Made by a program: the position numbers and the translations under genes. Under the pieces are notes generated by a model. It worked only from the letters and a program-made list of their open reading frames with translations. It was not told the origin of the DNA and searched no databases. Shown one piece after another: positions 25,963 through 33,466 of a DNA stretch of 64,000 bases (positions are counted from its first letter, which is position 1; each line of letters begins with the position of its first letter). The DNA comes from Idiomarina sp. GTDB lineage: Bacteria > Pseudomonadota > Gammaproteobacteria > Enterobacterales > Alteromonadaceae. The stretch lies in contig JAFIFH010000016.1 in assembly GCA_020832105.1 (NCBI GenBank), forward strand, positions 1 to 64,000, read 5' to 3'.

Positions 25963-27768
25963 TTAAGGCCAAAAACTAGTAAATCCTGATGTAGACAGTC
26001 GGTTCTGCATCCATTCAAGCTTCACCTTACTACGACATGTAATTAAATGTACGGAACCGTCACAATTCTCTCGGTGTAAATCTGGCCTGACTTCTCTGCA
26101 TTCATCAATTTCATTCCAAAACTCTGAGAATTGAGTGTGCAAGACTACTAAAAGTTGCTCTAAAAGAGACGGAGTGCTGCCTAGTTTATCGTAGTCACCC
26201 TCAATGCGTGGTAATACCTTGCACATTAGAAAATCGTCCCAGACTGCTTTTAAGGTAATAGGATCTTTAGGTTTTTGACTAATTACCGCTAGTAGCAGTT
26301 CATTGAGGGCACGGAAGGCTAATTGAAACGGGGTATCTTCTAAGACACGATTCACAGAGTTGAGAAATTCTATACTTAGTTTACCATCACTATCAATTGT
26401 GTCAGTTAGTTCATTTTGGTTGGCATGCGACCATATACTGAAACTTAGTGTTTTGTGATACGTCTTGGATATAAAAAAGTTGGCGTAGTCGTTCGGAAAG
26501 AATTTACCAAAGTCAAAGGTCAGTGCTCTATCTATAACCTTGCGAGAAAAACCGTAAGTAGTCTCATCCATATTTACAGTTCCGGCCACTATAAGATTGA
26601 ATGGAATGCCCAAACCATACTTACACATAAGCAACCAAATATCTTCATACTGCTTGTCCATTAAGCCTAGAGCGAGTCGCAGCTCCTCGGTATTTGCTAC
26701 TTCATTTATTGTACTAGCTTTCAGTAGAGGATCACTTATATACGTAAAATTTTCACCAATCCATTGCCACTCTCGTGTCTCGATTACGGATAAGTAGTCA
26801 GCGAAATACTGTTCAACAGGAGCAAGATTCATTTCGTCTAGGCATAACCAATATGGTAATAATGAATCCAGCATTTTGCGCTCTCCAGTTATTGCCAGAC
26901 GCTCGCCAAAGCCTTCAACCTCGAGGGCCTCAACGTTTAACCCATTATCTATTAGGTGTCGCCAAGCTTTTACTATAAAGTTCATGACATCAGTCATTAC
27001 ATACTCTGGATTTCCGCTAAGCCGTGAAGTATAACCAAGTAAATCACTAGGCTCATGCCAATCAGGGCGTACAGCGGTTAAGCAGTAGTTTTCACTTAGT
27101 GAACCCGTAGCTTTTACCTGATCGCGAACAAAACGTGTTTTGCCGGTCCCGGAAATCCCAGCTAGGAGAACAAAGTTTTTATATATCCGATTTACCTCTG
27201 TCTTCCCTATTTTAGAAGAGGTTGTTTTAGTGTAGTCTTTAATACTTACTTTTATGTCTGTTGGCTTAACTACAAAAGTCTCGATACCATATGAATTTAA
27301 AATTTTCTTTGTTTTATTGATTTCTTCAATGGTTCGCTGAACACCACCGCAGGTTAAGAACGCAAAACGAATATCACCCTGAATTCTTAGTCCGAACCGT
27401 TTTATTACGGTCTGCCACTCATTTATGCTAGAACTCGTCGATTCGAATTTTTGGCCTTTGTATTCTATCTGAAACAACCCATTTTCAAGATCTTTTTTTG
27501 ATCCAATAACAATTATGTCATCAGATTCAAAGAAAACCTCTAGTACATCGTCCTCATTTATGTATCTTTGCTTTTTACTATAGTTATTTAAAACAGTATC
27601 TTTGATATAATTTCGAGAGAGGTGCTCCCCAGCAATGATGCGTAACTCCGGATCTATTTCCAATGAGTCTTGAAATTTTCCAGATGCAGATGAATCTAAC
27701 CCCATGTAACCTACTTCATCTGCTTTTTTATATATATAATCGAAAACTTCTTTTCTACTTCCCTTCAT
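25963..27768 (-). CDS. McrB-like AAA+ restriction ATPase
   Basis: A 601-residue motor protein. The first about 190 residues form a variable region, probably DNA-reading. The AAA+ core follows with Walker A LLAGISGTGKTRF (near residue 205), Walker B LCLDEMNLAPVEQYFADYL (near residue 315) and the sensor segment TVNMDETTYGFSRKVIDRAL (near residue 398), which takes the place of the McrB signature. Proteins with LDEMN and NMDET are typical of LlaJI.R1-type restriction subunits. It should act with the DUF2357 nuclease after it and with the methyltransferase 8 bp before it. AGGTGA precedes the ATG. Confidence 0.88.
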   Translation of the reverse strand: MKGSRKEVFDYIYKKADEVGYMGLDSSASGKFQDSLEIDPELRIIAGEHLSRNYIKDTVLNNYSKKQRYINEDDVLEVFFESDDIIVIGSKKDLENGLFQIEYKGQKFESTSSSINEWQTVIKRFGLRIQGDIRFAFLTCGGVQRTIEEINKTKKILNSYGIETFVVKPTDIKVSIKDYTKTTSSKIGKTEVNRIYKNFVLLAGISGTGKTRFVRDQVKATGSLSENYCLTAVRPDWHEPSDLLGYTSRLSGNPEYVMTDVMNFIVKAWRHLIDNGLNVEALEVEGFGERLAITGERKMLDSLLPYWLCLDEMNLAPVEQYFADYLSVIETREWQWIGENFTYISDPLLKASTINEVANTEELRLALGLMDKQYEDIWLLMCKYGLGIPFNLIVAGTVNMDETTYGFSRKVIDRALTFDFGKFFPNDYANFFISKTYHKTLSFSIWSHANQNELTDTIDSDGKLSIEFLNSVNRVLEDTPFQLAFRALNELLLAVISQKPKDPITLKAVWDDFLMCKVLPRIEGDYDKLGSTPSLLEQLLVVLHTQFSEFWNEIDECREVRPDLHRENCDGSVHLITCRSKVKLEWMQNRLSTSGFTSFWP

Positions 27769-27776
27769 GGAATCAC

Positions 27777-29087
27777 CTAGTTCTGTTCGTTCAAGTAATC
27801 TCTAATCGAGGATGCCACAGCGTATGAAAGAACGGGAGGAACTGCATTTCCAATTTGCATAACATTCGATGTCGCTGAATGTGGGAAAACAAAAGAATCA
27901 GGAAATGTTTGTAATCTCGCGCATTCTCTTATTGTTAAACGCCGGTCAAGCTCGTAGTGAAATTGGACGCGAGACTTTGCATTTGCTCTGATTGTGTAAG
28001 AAGGCGCATCTGCCTTGCAATGCTCGTCACCCTGACCATTCCCCTTTTTGGCTTTGGAAGCCTTAAAGTATTGGCTTTGATTAGGTACTGATTCATCTTG
28101 AATGTTCTCAAGATCTTCAATTGCCCATTTTGTCCCCCGGTAATTATTAGTAAATTTAGCCTCCGGGAGCTTAGGTTGACCGACTAAATCATTTCTGGTA
28201 CATACAAAAAACAACCGCCTTCTGCTCTGAGGGATTCCATAATCAGGTGCGAACAAATTCCAGACTTGAACCCTGTAGCCTTGACCCTCAAAATCTTGAA
28301 TAATAGTGTTTAAAACTTCCCCGTTTTGCATTCTTGCTAAGTTTGGAACATTTTCAGCACAGACAATTTTGGGTTGGTGCAGCTCCATGTATCGTACTAG
28401 CACCTTATACAGCTGGCCCCTTTCAGAAGTAAGGCCTTTTTTGGGTCCACATGAACTAAAATCTTGGCAAGGAAACCCGCCAATTAGGACATCTGCAGGG
28501 GGAAAATGCTGTACTAAATTTTCAGAAAGTTCAACTTGGAAGATTGGTATATTCAAATTTTTCTTTACGGTTTCAACGCACTTTTCATCTTTTTCGTAAG
28601 CAGCTAGAGTTTTGAAAGGCTGCAGAGCAAAGGACTCGTTTTTATATTCAAATCCACCTTCAAATCCCATGTCAAGCCCACCAACGCCAGTAAACATTGA
28701 AACTAAGCTATAAGTGGGGCTGCTTTGCTCTTGAACTTCTTTAATCAAACGCAAATTACAAAATATTTGAAAGCTATTGTATTTAAGCATCGGTTTAATA
28801 GATTTTCCACATACTTCGATATCAATAATGCCATGTTTAGCCAAAGTTTTTAATGTGCGGGAAAGGTTACTTACTGCTCTACCGGTTAAAACTGATAATT
28901 CAGTAATGTTGTCAGGTTTTTTGCTATAAATCAGGTTTAAAAGAAGTCGATTCTCTTCAGATAATACAGCTGCAACAGACTTGATGGAATCAAACCAGAC
29001 ATCCACAGGCGGAGTGTCGTCTTGACGATGCCCCTTGATCCCAACAATACAACCCCTTTCCTCTTGCGTTGCAGAATTCATATCCAT
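27777..29087 (-). CDS. C5-cytosine DNA methyltransferase with N-terminal winged helix
   Basis: A 436-residue fusion. Residues about 30-115 form a winged helix (ITELSVLTGRAVSNLSRTLK, then TLAKHGIIDIEV) like MarR-type regulators. The rest is a C5-cytosine methyltransferase with motif I SMFTGVGGLDMGFEGG, motif IV IGGFPCQDFSS (catalytic Cys), motif VI ENVPNL, motif VIII GIPQSRRRLFFV, motif IX RECARLQTFPDSF and motif X GNAVPP. It protects the host's target sites from the McrB-like/DUF2357 nuclease encoded after it. The winged helix probably binds the perfect palindrome 40 bp upstream and limits the operon's own expression. AAGGGA precedes the ATG; a second ATG follows two codons later. Confidence 0.9.
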   Translation of the reverse strand: MDMNSATQEERGCIVGIKGHRQDDTPPVDVWFDSIKSVAAVLSEENRLLLNLIYSKKPDNITELSVLTGRAVSNLSRTLKTLAKHGIIDIEVCGKSIKPMLKYNSFQIFCNLRLIKEVQEQSSPTYSLVSMFTGVGGLDMGFEGGFEYKNESFALQPFKTLAAYEKDEKCVETVKKNLNIPIFQVELSENLVQHFPPADVLIGGFPCQDFSSCGPKKGLTSERGQLYKVLVRYMELHQPKIVCAENVPNLARMQNGEVLNTIIQDFEGQGYRVQVWNLFAPDYGIPQSRRRLFFVCTRNDLVGQPKLPEAKFTNNYRGTKWAIEDLENIQDESVPNQSQYFKASKAKKGNGQGDEHCKADAPSYTIRANAKSRVQFHYELDRRLTIRECARLQTFPDSFVFPHSATSNVMQIGNAVPPVLSYAVASSIRDYLNEQN

Positions 29088-29126
29088 GCATTTCCCTTAA
29101 CTGTACAAATATACATATGTTCGCTA

Positions 29127-29147
29127 TGTTATCAATAAATGATAACA
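29127..29147. promoter_or_regulatory. Perfect palindrome in the methyltransferase promoter
   Basis: TGTTATCA and TGATAACA are perfect 8-bp arms around ATAAA, 40-60 bp before the methyltransferase start. The place and symmetry suit an operator for the winged helix fused to the enzyme. Confidence 0.65.
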
Positions 29148-29187
29148 CGTCAAAGCAATAATTCAGTAAGAGGATGTAAAATTTCAA

Positions 29188-29357
29188 ACTAGCGCTTCCT
29201 AGCTGCGGACCTTGTCGTACAAGCCTCCAGTTGTTCTCATAGCTTGGTCTTTGTGCCGTAACCGCTACGGGCGAATAGGTCCTATCCTGCCCTATGCCGC
29301 AGGCCTTCCATCTCCTTGAACACAGCGTGGCACTAAAAAGATAGCATGCAAGCTATT
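29188..29357. other. Non-coding segment left of the IS element
   Basis: No gene of useful length is open here on either strand. It includes a small hairpin ATAGC-N6-GCTAT (29341-29356) next to the IS end. On the minus strand a short frame reads MRTTGGLYDKVRS and stops. The segment is less A+T-rich than the restriction genes and may be debris of an earlier insertion. Confidence 0.3.
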
Positions 29358-29431
29358 TGACGGTCCCCCAATAAAAAGAGCCACAAGGTCGATGAATTTG
29401 TGCATGATGAAAACCTTAAGAGGACCATGCC

Positions 29432-29698
29432 ATGAAATCAAAACGTTTTTCGGTCGAACAAATTGTGTCGGCTATCAAGCAACATGAAGCGGGCTTATCG
29501 ATTGCCGAAGTGGCCCGCAAAATGGGCATTGCAGAAGGTACTTTTTACGCATGGAAGAAAAGGTACTCGGGCCTTGAATCGGATCAAGTTCGCGAACTGA
29601 AACAGTTACGCGAAGAAAATGAGAAGCTTAAACGTATTGTGGCGGAATTAACGCTCGACAAAGTGATGTTGCAGGATCTGAACACCCGAAAGTGGTGA
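29432..29698 (+). CDS. IS3-family transposase OrfA
   Basis: An 88-residue helix-turn-helix protein (VEQIVSAIKQHEAGLSIAEV, then ARKMGIAEGTFYAWKKRYSG) with a leucine-zipper-like tail (LKQLREENEKLKRIVAELTL) that ends DKVMLQDLNTRKW, typical of the IS407 group. It is the DNA-binding half of the transposase and normally acts with OrfB, whose gene is broken here, so OrfA alone could at most bind the element's ends or act on related copies. Confidence 0.9.
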   Translation: MKSKRFSVEQIVSAIKQHEAGLSIAEVARKMGIAEGTFYAWKKRYSGLESDQVRELKQLREENEKLKRIVAELTLDKVMLQDLNTRKW

Positions 29699-30521
29699 GC
29701 GTACCGCAGCGTCGTATGGCGGTGCGCCATCTAATGAGCTTTTATCACATCAGTGCGCGACGAGCATGCTCGCTGACCAAATTGAGTCGTACAGCCTGTC
29801 GCTATAAGCCTCGCTCTGAGCCCCAGGAGGCGCTACGCCAGCGCATCGTATAGATCGCGCGCACTCGAATCCGCTATGGCTACAAGCGCATTCATGTGAT
29901 GCTAAAACGTGAAGGCATTCACGTGAACAAAAAGCGTATTCATCGCCTGTACTGTCTGGAGGGACTTCAGTTACGCCCTAAACGGCCTCGACGTAATGTC
30001 AGTGGTGCACATCGTAAACGCGACTACATCGCCAGCACAAGGCCGAACGAGACATGGGCGATGGATTTTGTTGCAGACCAGCTTGCTACTGGAAATAAGT
30101 TTCGCATTCTGACCGTTGTTGATACGTTTACGCGAGAATGTTTAGCAGGCGACGTTGGCGCTCGATTACGTTCGGAGAATGTCGTCGCAACATTAACCCG
30201 ACTTTGTCGGGAGGGGGTGCTCCAACGCGTATCCACTGCGACAACGGCAGCGAATTTTCGGGGCAAATGACCGATCTTTGGGCCTATACCAGCAAGGTTA
30301 CATTGGCTTTCTCGCGTCCTGGTAAACCGACGGACAATGCTTATATCGAATCACTGAATGGAAGCTTTCGAGATGAATGCCTCAACTGTCACTGGTTTGA
30401 ATCGCTAGCCGATGCTAAATTGAAAATCGAAGCTTGGCGGGATGACTATAACAAGAGTCGACCTCACCGGGCTTTAAATAACCTGCCACCCTTGCAGTTT
30501 GTGGCATCCATTAAAGATTGA
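29695..30521 (+). pseudogene. IS3-family transposase OrfB (integrase core), inactivated
   Basis: The frame starts with GTG at 29695, overlapping the orfA end. It is interrupted by TAG at 29851-29853 inside LRQRIV-stop-IARTRIRYGYKRIH, where family members have an acidic residue, so a single base change (for example GAG to TAG) is likely. A second lesion lies in the G-run at 30213-30217: five Gs instead of six break the frame between LTRLCREG and GAPTRIHCDNGSEF. Downstream of it the integrase core with its final acidic residue (SLNGSFRDECL) is readable to 30521. Two lesions make this a true pseudogene rather than a programmed frameshift. Confidence 0.88.
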
Positions 30522-30644
30522 ACAGCTCAATTCAGTCTACGAGTGGTTCTAAAAATGGGGGCCTGTCATAAAAACTGAAATCTCATTGAAAACGTGGTGT
30601 TATTTCAGGGGAAAAGTCAGTCTATCGTTAGCTAAGAAGCGTAG

Positions 30645-30650
30645 TATAAT
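30645..30650 (+). promoter_or_regulatory. -10 box of the CPXCG gene
   Basis: A perfect TATAAT stands 28 bp before the ATG of the CPXCG gene. No clear -35 partner is seen. Confidence 0.5.
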
Positions 30651-30677
30651 TAGGCACGCTAACTCAGGAGTATAATC

Positions 30678-30872
30678 ATGTCTCTAGCCCATGAAGCTGA
30701 ATTTGGCTGTCCTTATTGTATGGCGCCAAATTCCATCGAAATCGATCCCATCAACGATCTCAATCAGCAACAAATTGTCGATTGCCAAATTTGCTGTCAG
30801 CCCATTGAACTTCTGGCCGTTGAGATCGGTGATGGTGAATTTGAAATACATGCACGTACTGACGATGAATAG
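30678..30872 (+). CDS. CPXCG-motif cysteine-rich protein, intact
   Basis: A 64-residue protein with two CxxC pairs (GCPYC near residue 12 and DCQIC near residue 37), the pattern of the CPXCG family of small, probably zinc-binding proteins of unknown function. AGGAG precedes the ATG. The last 31 codons (30780-30872) exist a second time 1398 bp downstream as a diverged fragment, so this gene seems to be a hybrid: an old 5' part joined to a 3' part brought in by the HNH cassette, or the reverse. Confidence 0.85.
   Translation: MSLAHEAEFGCPYCMAPNSIEIDPINDLNQQQIVDCQICCQPIELLAVEIGDGEFEIHARTDDE
30780..30796 (+). repeat. 17-bp direct repeat, left copy (cassette junction)
   Basis: GATTGCCAAATTTGCTG occurs here inside the CPXCG gene and again at 32178-32194 in the gene fragment, exactly 1398 bp apart. 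Past it the two copies drop to about 70% identity. It marks the likely left edge of the HNH cassette, like an attachment core or a point of homologous exchange. Confidence 0.6.
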
Positions 30873-30957
30873 TAATAAATAAACCTCATAACAGAACACT
30901 TGGCTAATCAGCTATTATTTGTAATCCTGACTGTATAACAGTGCATAAGGATGATAA

Positions 30958-32115
30958 ATGCCTCTGCCCAATCTCGACAAATACTTATACGCATTCAAGG
31001 ACGTTCGCCCGAATCGGTCAAATGGGAGCACTAGTCCGCACAAAGTATGCATGCTTTACGCAATCATGAATTTGATTGAAGAGGGACGAATTAAGCGAAA
31101 TGTGGTTTACTTTACATCCGAGCTTAAAAATCGCTTTGCCTGGCACTTTGAAAGGTACAAAAGCGGCAATGACGCCCTCAACCCAGGGCTTCCATTTTTC
31201 CACCTTCGTTCTTCAGGCTTTTGGCATCACATTGTTCGTCCTGGCCAAGAAGAAACTTACAAATCCCTTAGGTCACCCTCCGAGAAATCGATTCTTGAAA
31301 CCATTGAACACGTCTCTCTTGACCCTGAACTCTACCAATTGCTGCAGGATCCGGTTTGCGCTGCTCAGTTGCGCATAGCGTTGGCGGACAATCTAGACTC
31401 TCGAGAAGAGGGATTCGAGCAGTGGGCGAAAGCCACCGGTAGGACAGATAAAACGATAAAAAACTATATTGGTGCACTCAAAGGTTCAATATCTAACTGG
31501 TTATCAGAAGCAGGTTTGATTGAGCAGAACTTACTGACCATTTCAGATTACTTTGAAATTCAACGCTTAAGTAATGGTGCTATGAAATTGCAAGAATTCA
31601 GCGATTACGATTCGCGCGGTAAAGGCATGTACAAAGCAGCGTTGAATCTTTATCGGGAATATTTGGACGAATTAACGGATGCGACAGTGATACAGGATGT
31701 TTACACTATCGAGCAAGATAGTACATTGCAGCCAACTGAGAAAACGATTCTGGTCCAAGCCCGAAGAGGTCAAGGCAAGTTTCGAGAGCGTCTTATCGCT
31801 CATTGGAAGCGCTGTGCAGTAACCCACTATGACAAAGTCTCTCTACTTGTCGCATCGCATATTAAATCTTGGGCAAAGTCGAATAATGGTGAACGACTTG
31901 ACCCATACAATGGGTTATTACTTTCGCCAAACCTTGATAAGGCTTTTGATCTGCATTACTTATCTTTCGCCGAGAACGGCAAGCTTCTTATTGCTGAACA
32001 GCTTGGTGATTACGAGAAGCTAGGTATCTATAAAGAGATGACCATACCGCTGCATAGCTTGCATCAGGAGTACATGGCCTTTCACCGAGAGAGCTTCTAT
32101 AACAAACGCATGTGA
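30958..32115 (+). CDS. HNH endonuclease, putative modification-dependent (type IV) restriction enzyme
   Basis: A 385-residue protein with three parts. The N-terminus (about residues 1-110: DKYLYAFKDVRPNRSNGSTS, PHKVCMLYAIMNLIEEGRI, PFFHLRSSGFWHH) resembles the sulfur-binding domains of phosphorothioate-dependent HNH nucleases such as ScoMcrA. A middle part (TDKTIKNYIGALKGSISNWL, then RGKGMYKAALNLYREYL) is seen in restriction enzymes before the catalytic domain. The C-terminus is an HNH nuclease (LLVASHIKSWAKS, then DPYNGLLLSPNLDKAFD) with the catalytic His and Asn in place. The sulfur link is inferred from pattern memory only. No modification genes are adjacent. It lies between the two CPXCG copies, so it is the cargo of that cassette. 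Confidence 0.8.
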   Translation: MPLPNLDKYLYAFKDVRPNRSNGSTSPHKVCMLYAIMNLIEEGRIKRNVVYFTSELKNRFAWHFERYKSGNDALNPGLPFFHLRSSGFWHHIVRPGQEETYKSLRSPSEKSILETIEHVSLDPELYQLLQDPVCAAQLRIALADNLDSREEGFEQWAKATGRTDKTIKNYIGALKGSISNWLSEAGLIEQNLLTISDYFEIQRLSNGAMKLQEFSDYDSRGKGMYKAALNLYREYLDELTDATVIQDVYTIEQDSTLQPTEKTILVQARRGQGKFRERLIAHWKRCAVTHYDKVSLLVASHIKSWAKSNNGERLDPYNGLLLSPNLDKAFDLHYLSFAENGKLLIAEQLGDYEKLGIYKEMTIPLHSLHQEYMAFHRESFYNKRM

Positions 32116-32177
32116 TGCGTACTCAAGTATTTAGGCTGCTTTAAGCTGTGATTGAGAATATAAGAAAAAGTGACTTG

Positions 32178-32270
32178 GATTGCCAAATTTGCTGCCAGCC
32201 AATTGAGCTAATGGTGGTGGAGGTGGGCGATGGTGAGTTTGAGGTGCACGCTAGAACCGATGATGAATAA
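32178..32270 (+). pseudogene. 3' fragment of a second CPXCG gene
   Basis: The 31 codons from 32178 to the stop at 32268-32270 encode DCQICCQPIELMVVEVGDGE and then FEVHARTDDE. Against the intact gene's last 31 codons, length is equal, 26 of 30 residues agree, but I count 22 base differences in 93, nearly all in third positions. It has no start of its own. It looks like the displaced 3' end of the CPXCG gene left after insertion of the HNH cassette. Confidence 0.8.
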
Positions 32271-32332
32271 TTTCATTGAATTGTAATCTTCCGGCGCTAG
32301 ATAGAAACTTGCTGAATTGTTAGGTTTAGCAC

Positions 32333-32863
32333 ATGTATTCGCACGGAAGCGCACCCGCACCCATGTCTGATAAAGAGAATAAAGCCGAAGTTAGCCTGAT
32401 AAAAAAGTGTATGGCGATTTTCGCTATCTTGTTGTTGCCTGCCTTGGCGTATGTGGTTATGACCCTGGGCCAGCCTCATCGAGCTTTCGAAGAGCTAGAG
32501 CCGGTGATTGGCTATGTCCAACAAGTTCGTACGCCGAGCTCCAGCCGCAGGTTTCAGCGGGCGGAGACCTATATCACGGTGAACAACAAGATATTTGTCC
32601 TGCCAGGTCACTATAATCTTGAGTACTTGCAACAGAACCGTGAACCTGTCCGGCTCTTTGTTGACGGTCGCGATACCTGGGTGCTGCAAACTCGAGAACA
32701 CACTCTGCTCGGTTATTTAGACGCTGAGCAGCGTTATAGAAATTTACGAAGAATCGATTATGGGCTTGCCCTGGCTATCATGCTGGGGTTCTTTTCCCTC
32801 ATATTCACGATGGTTAGGCGAGTCATGAAGGGCGAAAGCGCGTTTTCTCGCAAAAAATATTAA
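32333..32863 (+). CDS. Two-helix membrane protein, function unknown
   Basis: Up to 176 residues, with one membrane helix near residues 24-45 (MAIFAILLLPALAYVVMTLG) and one near residues 143-163 (YGLALAIMLGFFSLIFTMV), and about 95 residues between them that should lie in the periplasm. The start could be 32333 or, more typically for its polar MSDKENK opening, 32363. I do not recognise the family. It closes the accessory region on the right. Confidence 0.6.
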   Translation: MYSHGSAPAPMSDKENKAEVSLIKKCMAIFAILLLPALAYVVMTLGQPHRAFEELEPVIGYVQQVRTPSSSRRFQRAETYITVNNKIFVLPGHYNLEYLQQNREPVRLFVDGRDTWVLQTREHTLLGYLDAEQRYRNLRRIDYGLALAIMLGFFSLIFTMVRRVMKGESAFSRKKY

Positions 32864-33140
32864 TGACGAACTATCCGCCGCCTGTATGACGCTTAAGGCA
32901 GAAGTACAGGCTAAAGGACCGGCCCGCCTCAACCTATCTGAAATGAATGGTTGACGTAGGTTTTAATCGGAGTAGTCTAGGCGTCGTTGGATAGCAAAAT
33001 ATTATTTAGATCTTCATAGCGTTGTTGAATTATTCGTAATTATCTCCGTCCTGTAGTTTTAATCTTAAGTTATTTTCTCTCCGAATTACCGCTCAAAACA
33101 TTTTGAGCAAATCTATTATTTTAATTTCAGGATATTAATT

Positions 33141-33350
33141 ATGTCTAATACTGTAACTGGTACTGTAAAGTGGTTTAACGAAGCTAAAGGTTTTGGTTTT
33201 CTAGAGCAGCAAGGCGGAGCAGACGTATTTGCTCATTTCAGCGCTATCTCTAGCAGCGGCTTCAAAACACTGACTGAAGGTCAAGCTGTTGAATTTTCTG
33301 TTACACAGGGTCCTAAAGGTCCTCAAGCAGAAAACATCGTAGCACTGTAA
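33141..33350 (+). CDS. CspA-family cold-shock protein
   Basis: A 69-residue nucleic-acid-binding protein with the RNA-binding motifs KGFGFLEQ and DVFAHFSAI and the start [15 protein letters not shown]. Such proteins melt RNA structure at low temperature. The gene is preceded by about 275 bp without a gene, the right size for the long structured leader that regulates cold-shock messages, though I cannot point to a specific cold box. AGGA lies before the ATG, and a strong terminator follows. Confidence 0.95.
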   Translation: MSNTVTGTVKWFNEAKGFGFLEQQGGADVFAHFSAISSSGFKTLTEGQAVEFSVTQGPKGPQAENIVAL

Positions 33351-33400
33351 TTAAGCGAGGTAGCTAAGGCTACCGCAGCAAAATTACTAAGCTAAAAAAA

Positions 33401-33422
33401 CGCACCCAAGGGTGCGTTTTTT
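33401..33422. terminator. Bidirectional intrinsic terminator
   Basis: CGCACCC and GGGTGCG pair around AA, with seven As before and six Ts after, so it can stop transcripts from both the cold-shock gene and the convergent DUF1707 gene. Confidence 0.92.
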
Positions 33423-33466
33423 AATGTGTAAAATTCAGGTCTGCGATTTACTCACCGTAAACAGCA

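Larger units (their letters stand above)
29358..30568 (+). mobile_element. Decayed IS3-family (IS407-like) insertion sequence
   Basis: A 1211-bp element with imperfect ends: TGACGGTCCCCCA on the left and the complement of TGACAGGCCCCCA on the right. It has the two-gene IS3 layout; orfA is intact but orfB carries an in-frame TAG (29851-29853) and a one-base loss in a G-run (30213-30217), so no working transposase can be made. No short target duplication is seen at the ends (TATT on the left, TAAA on the right), so the flanks may have been rearranged after insertion. It separates the restriction operon from the HNH cassette. Confidence 0.85.

Noticed and set aside
29188-29300. Minus-strand start MRTTGGLYDKVRS, possibly the beginning of a reverse transcriptase gene (group II intron, DGR or DRT type)
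   Set aside because: Only 13 residues before a stop, and no further polymerase motif on either strand; too little to call.
29695-30521. Programmed frameshifting as the reason for the split orfB
   Set aside because: IS3 frameshifting joins orfA to orfB at their overlap; here the break is inside the integrase core and a nonsense codon lies upstream as well.
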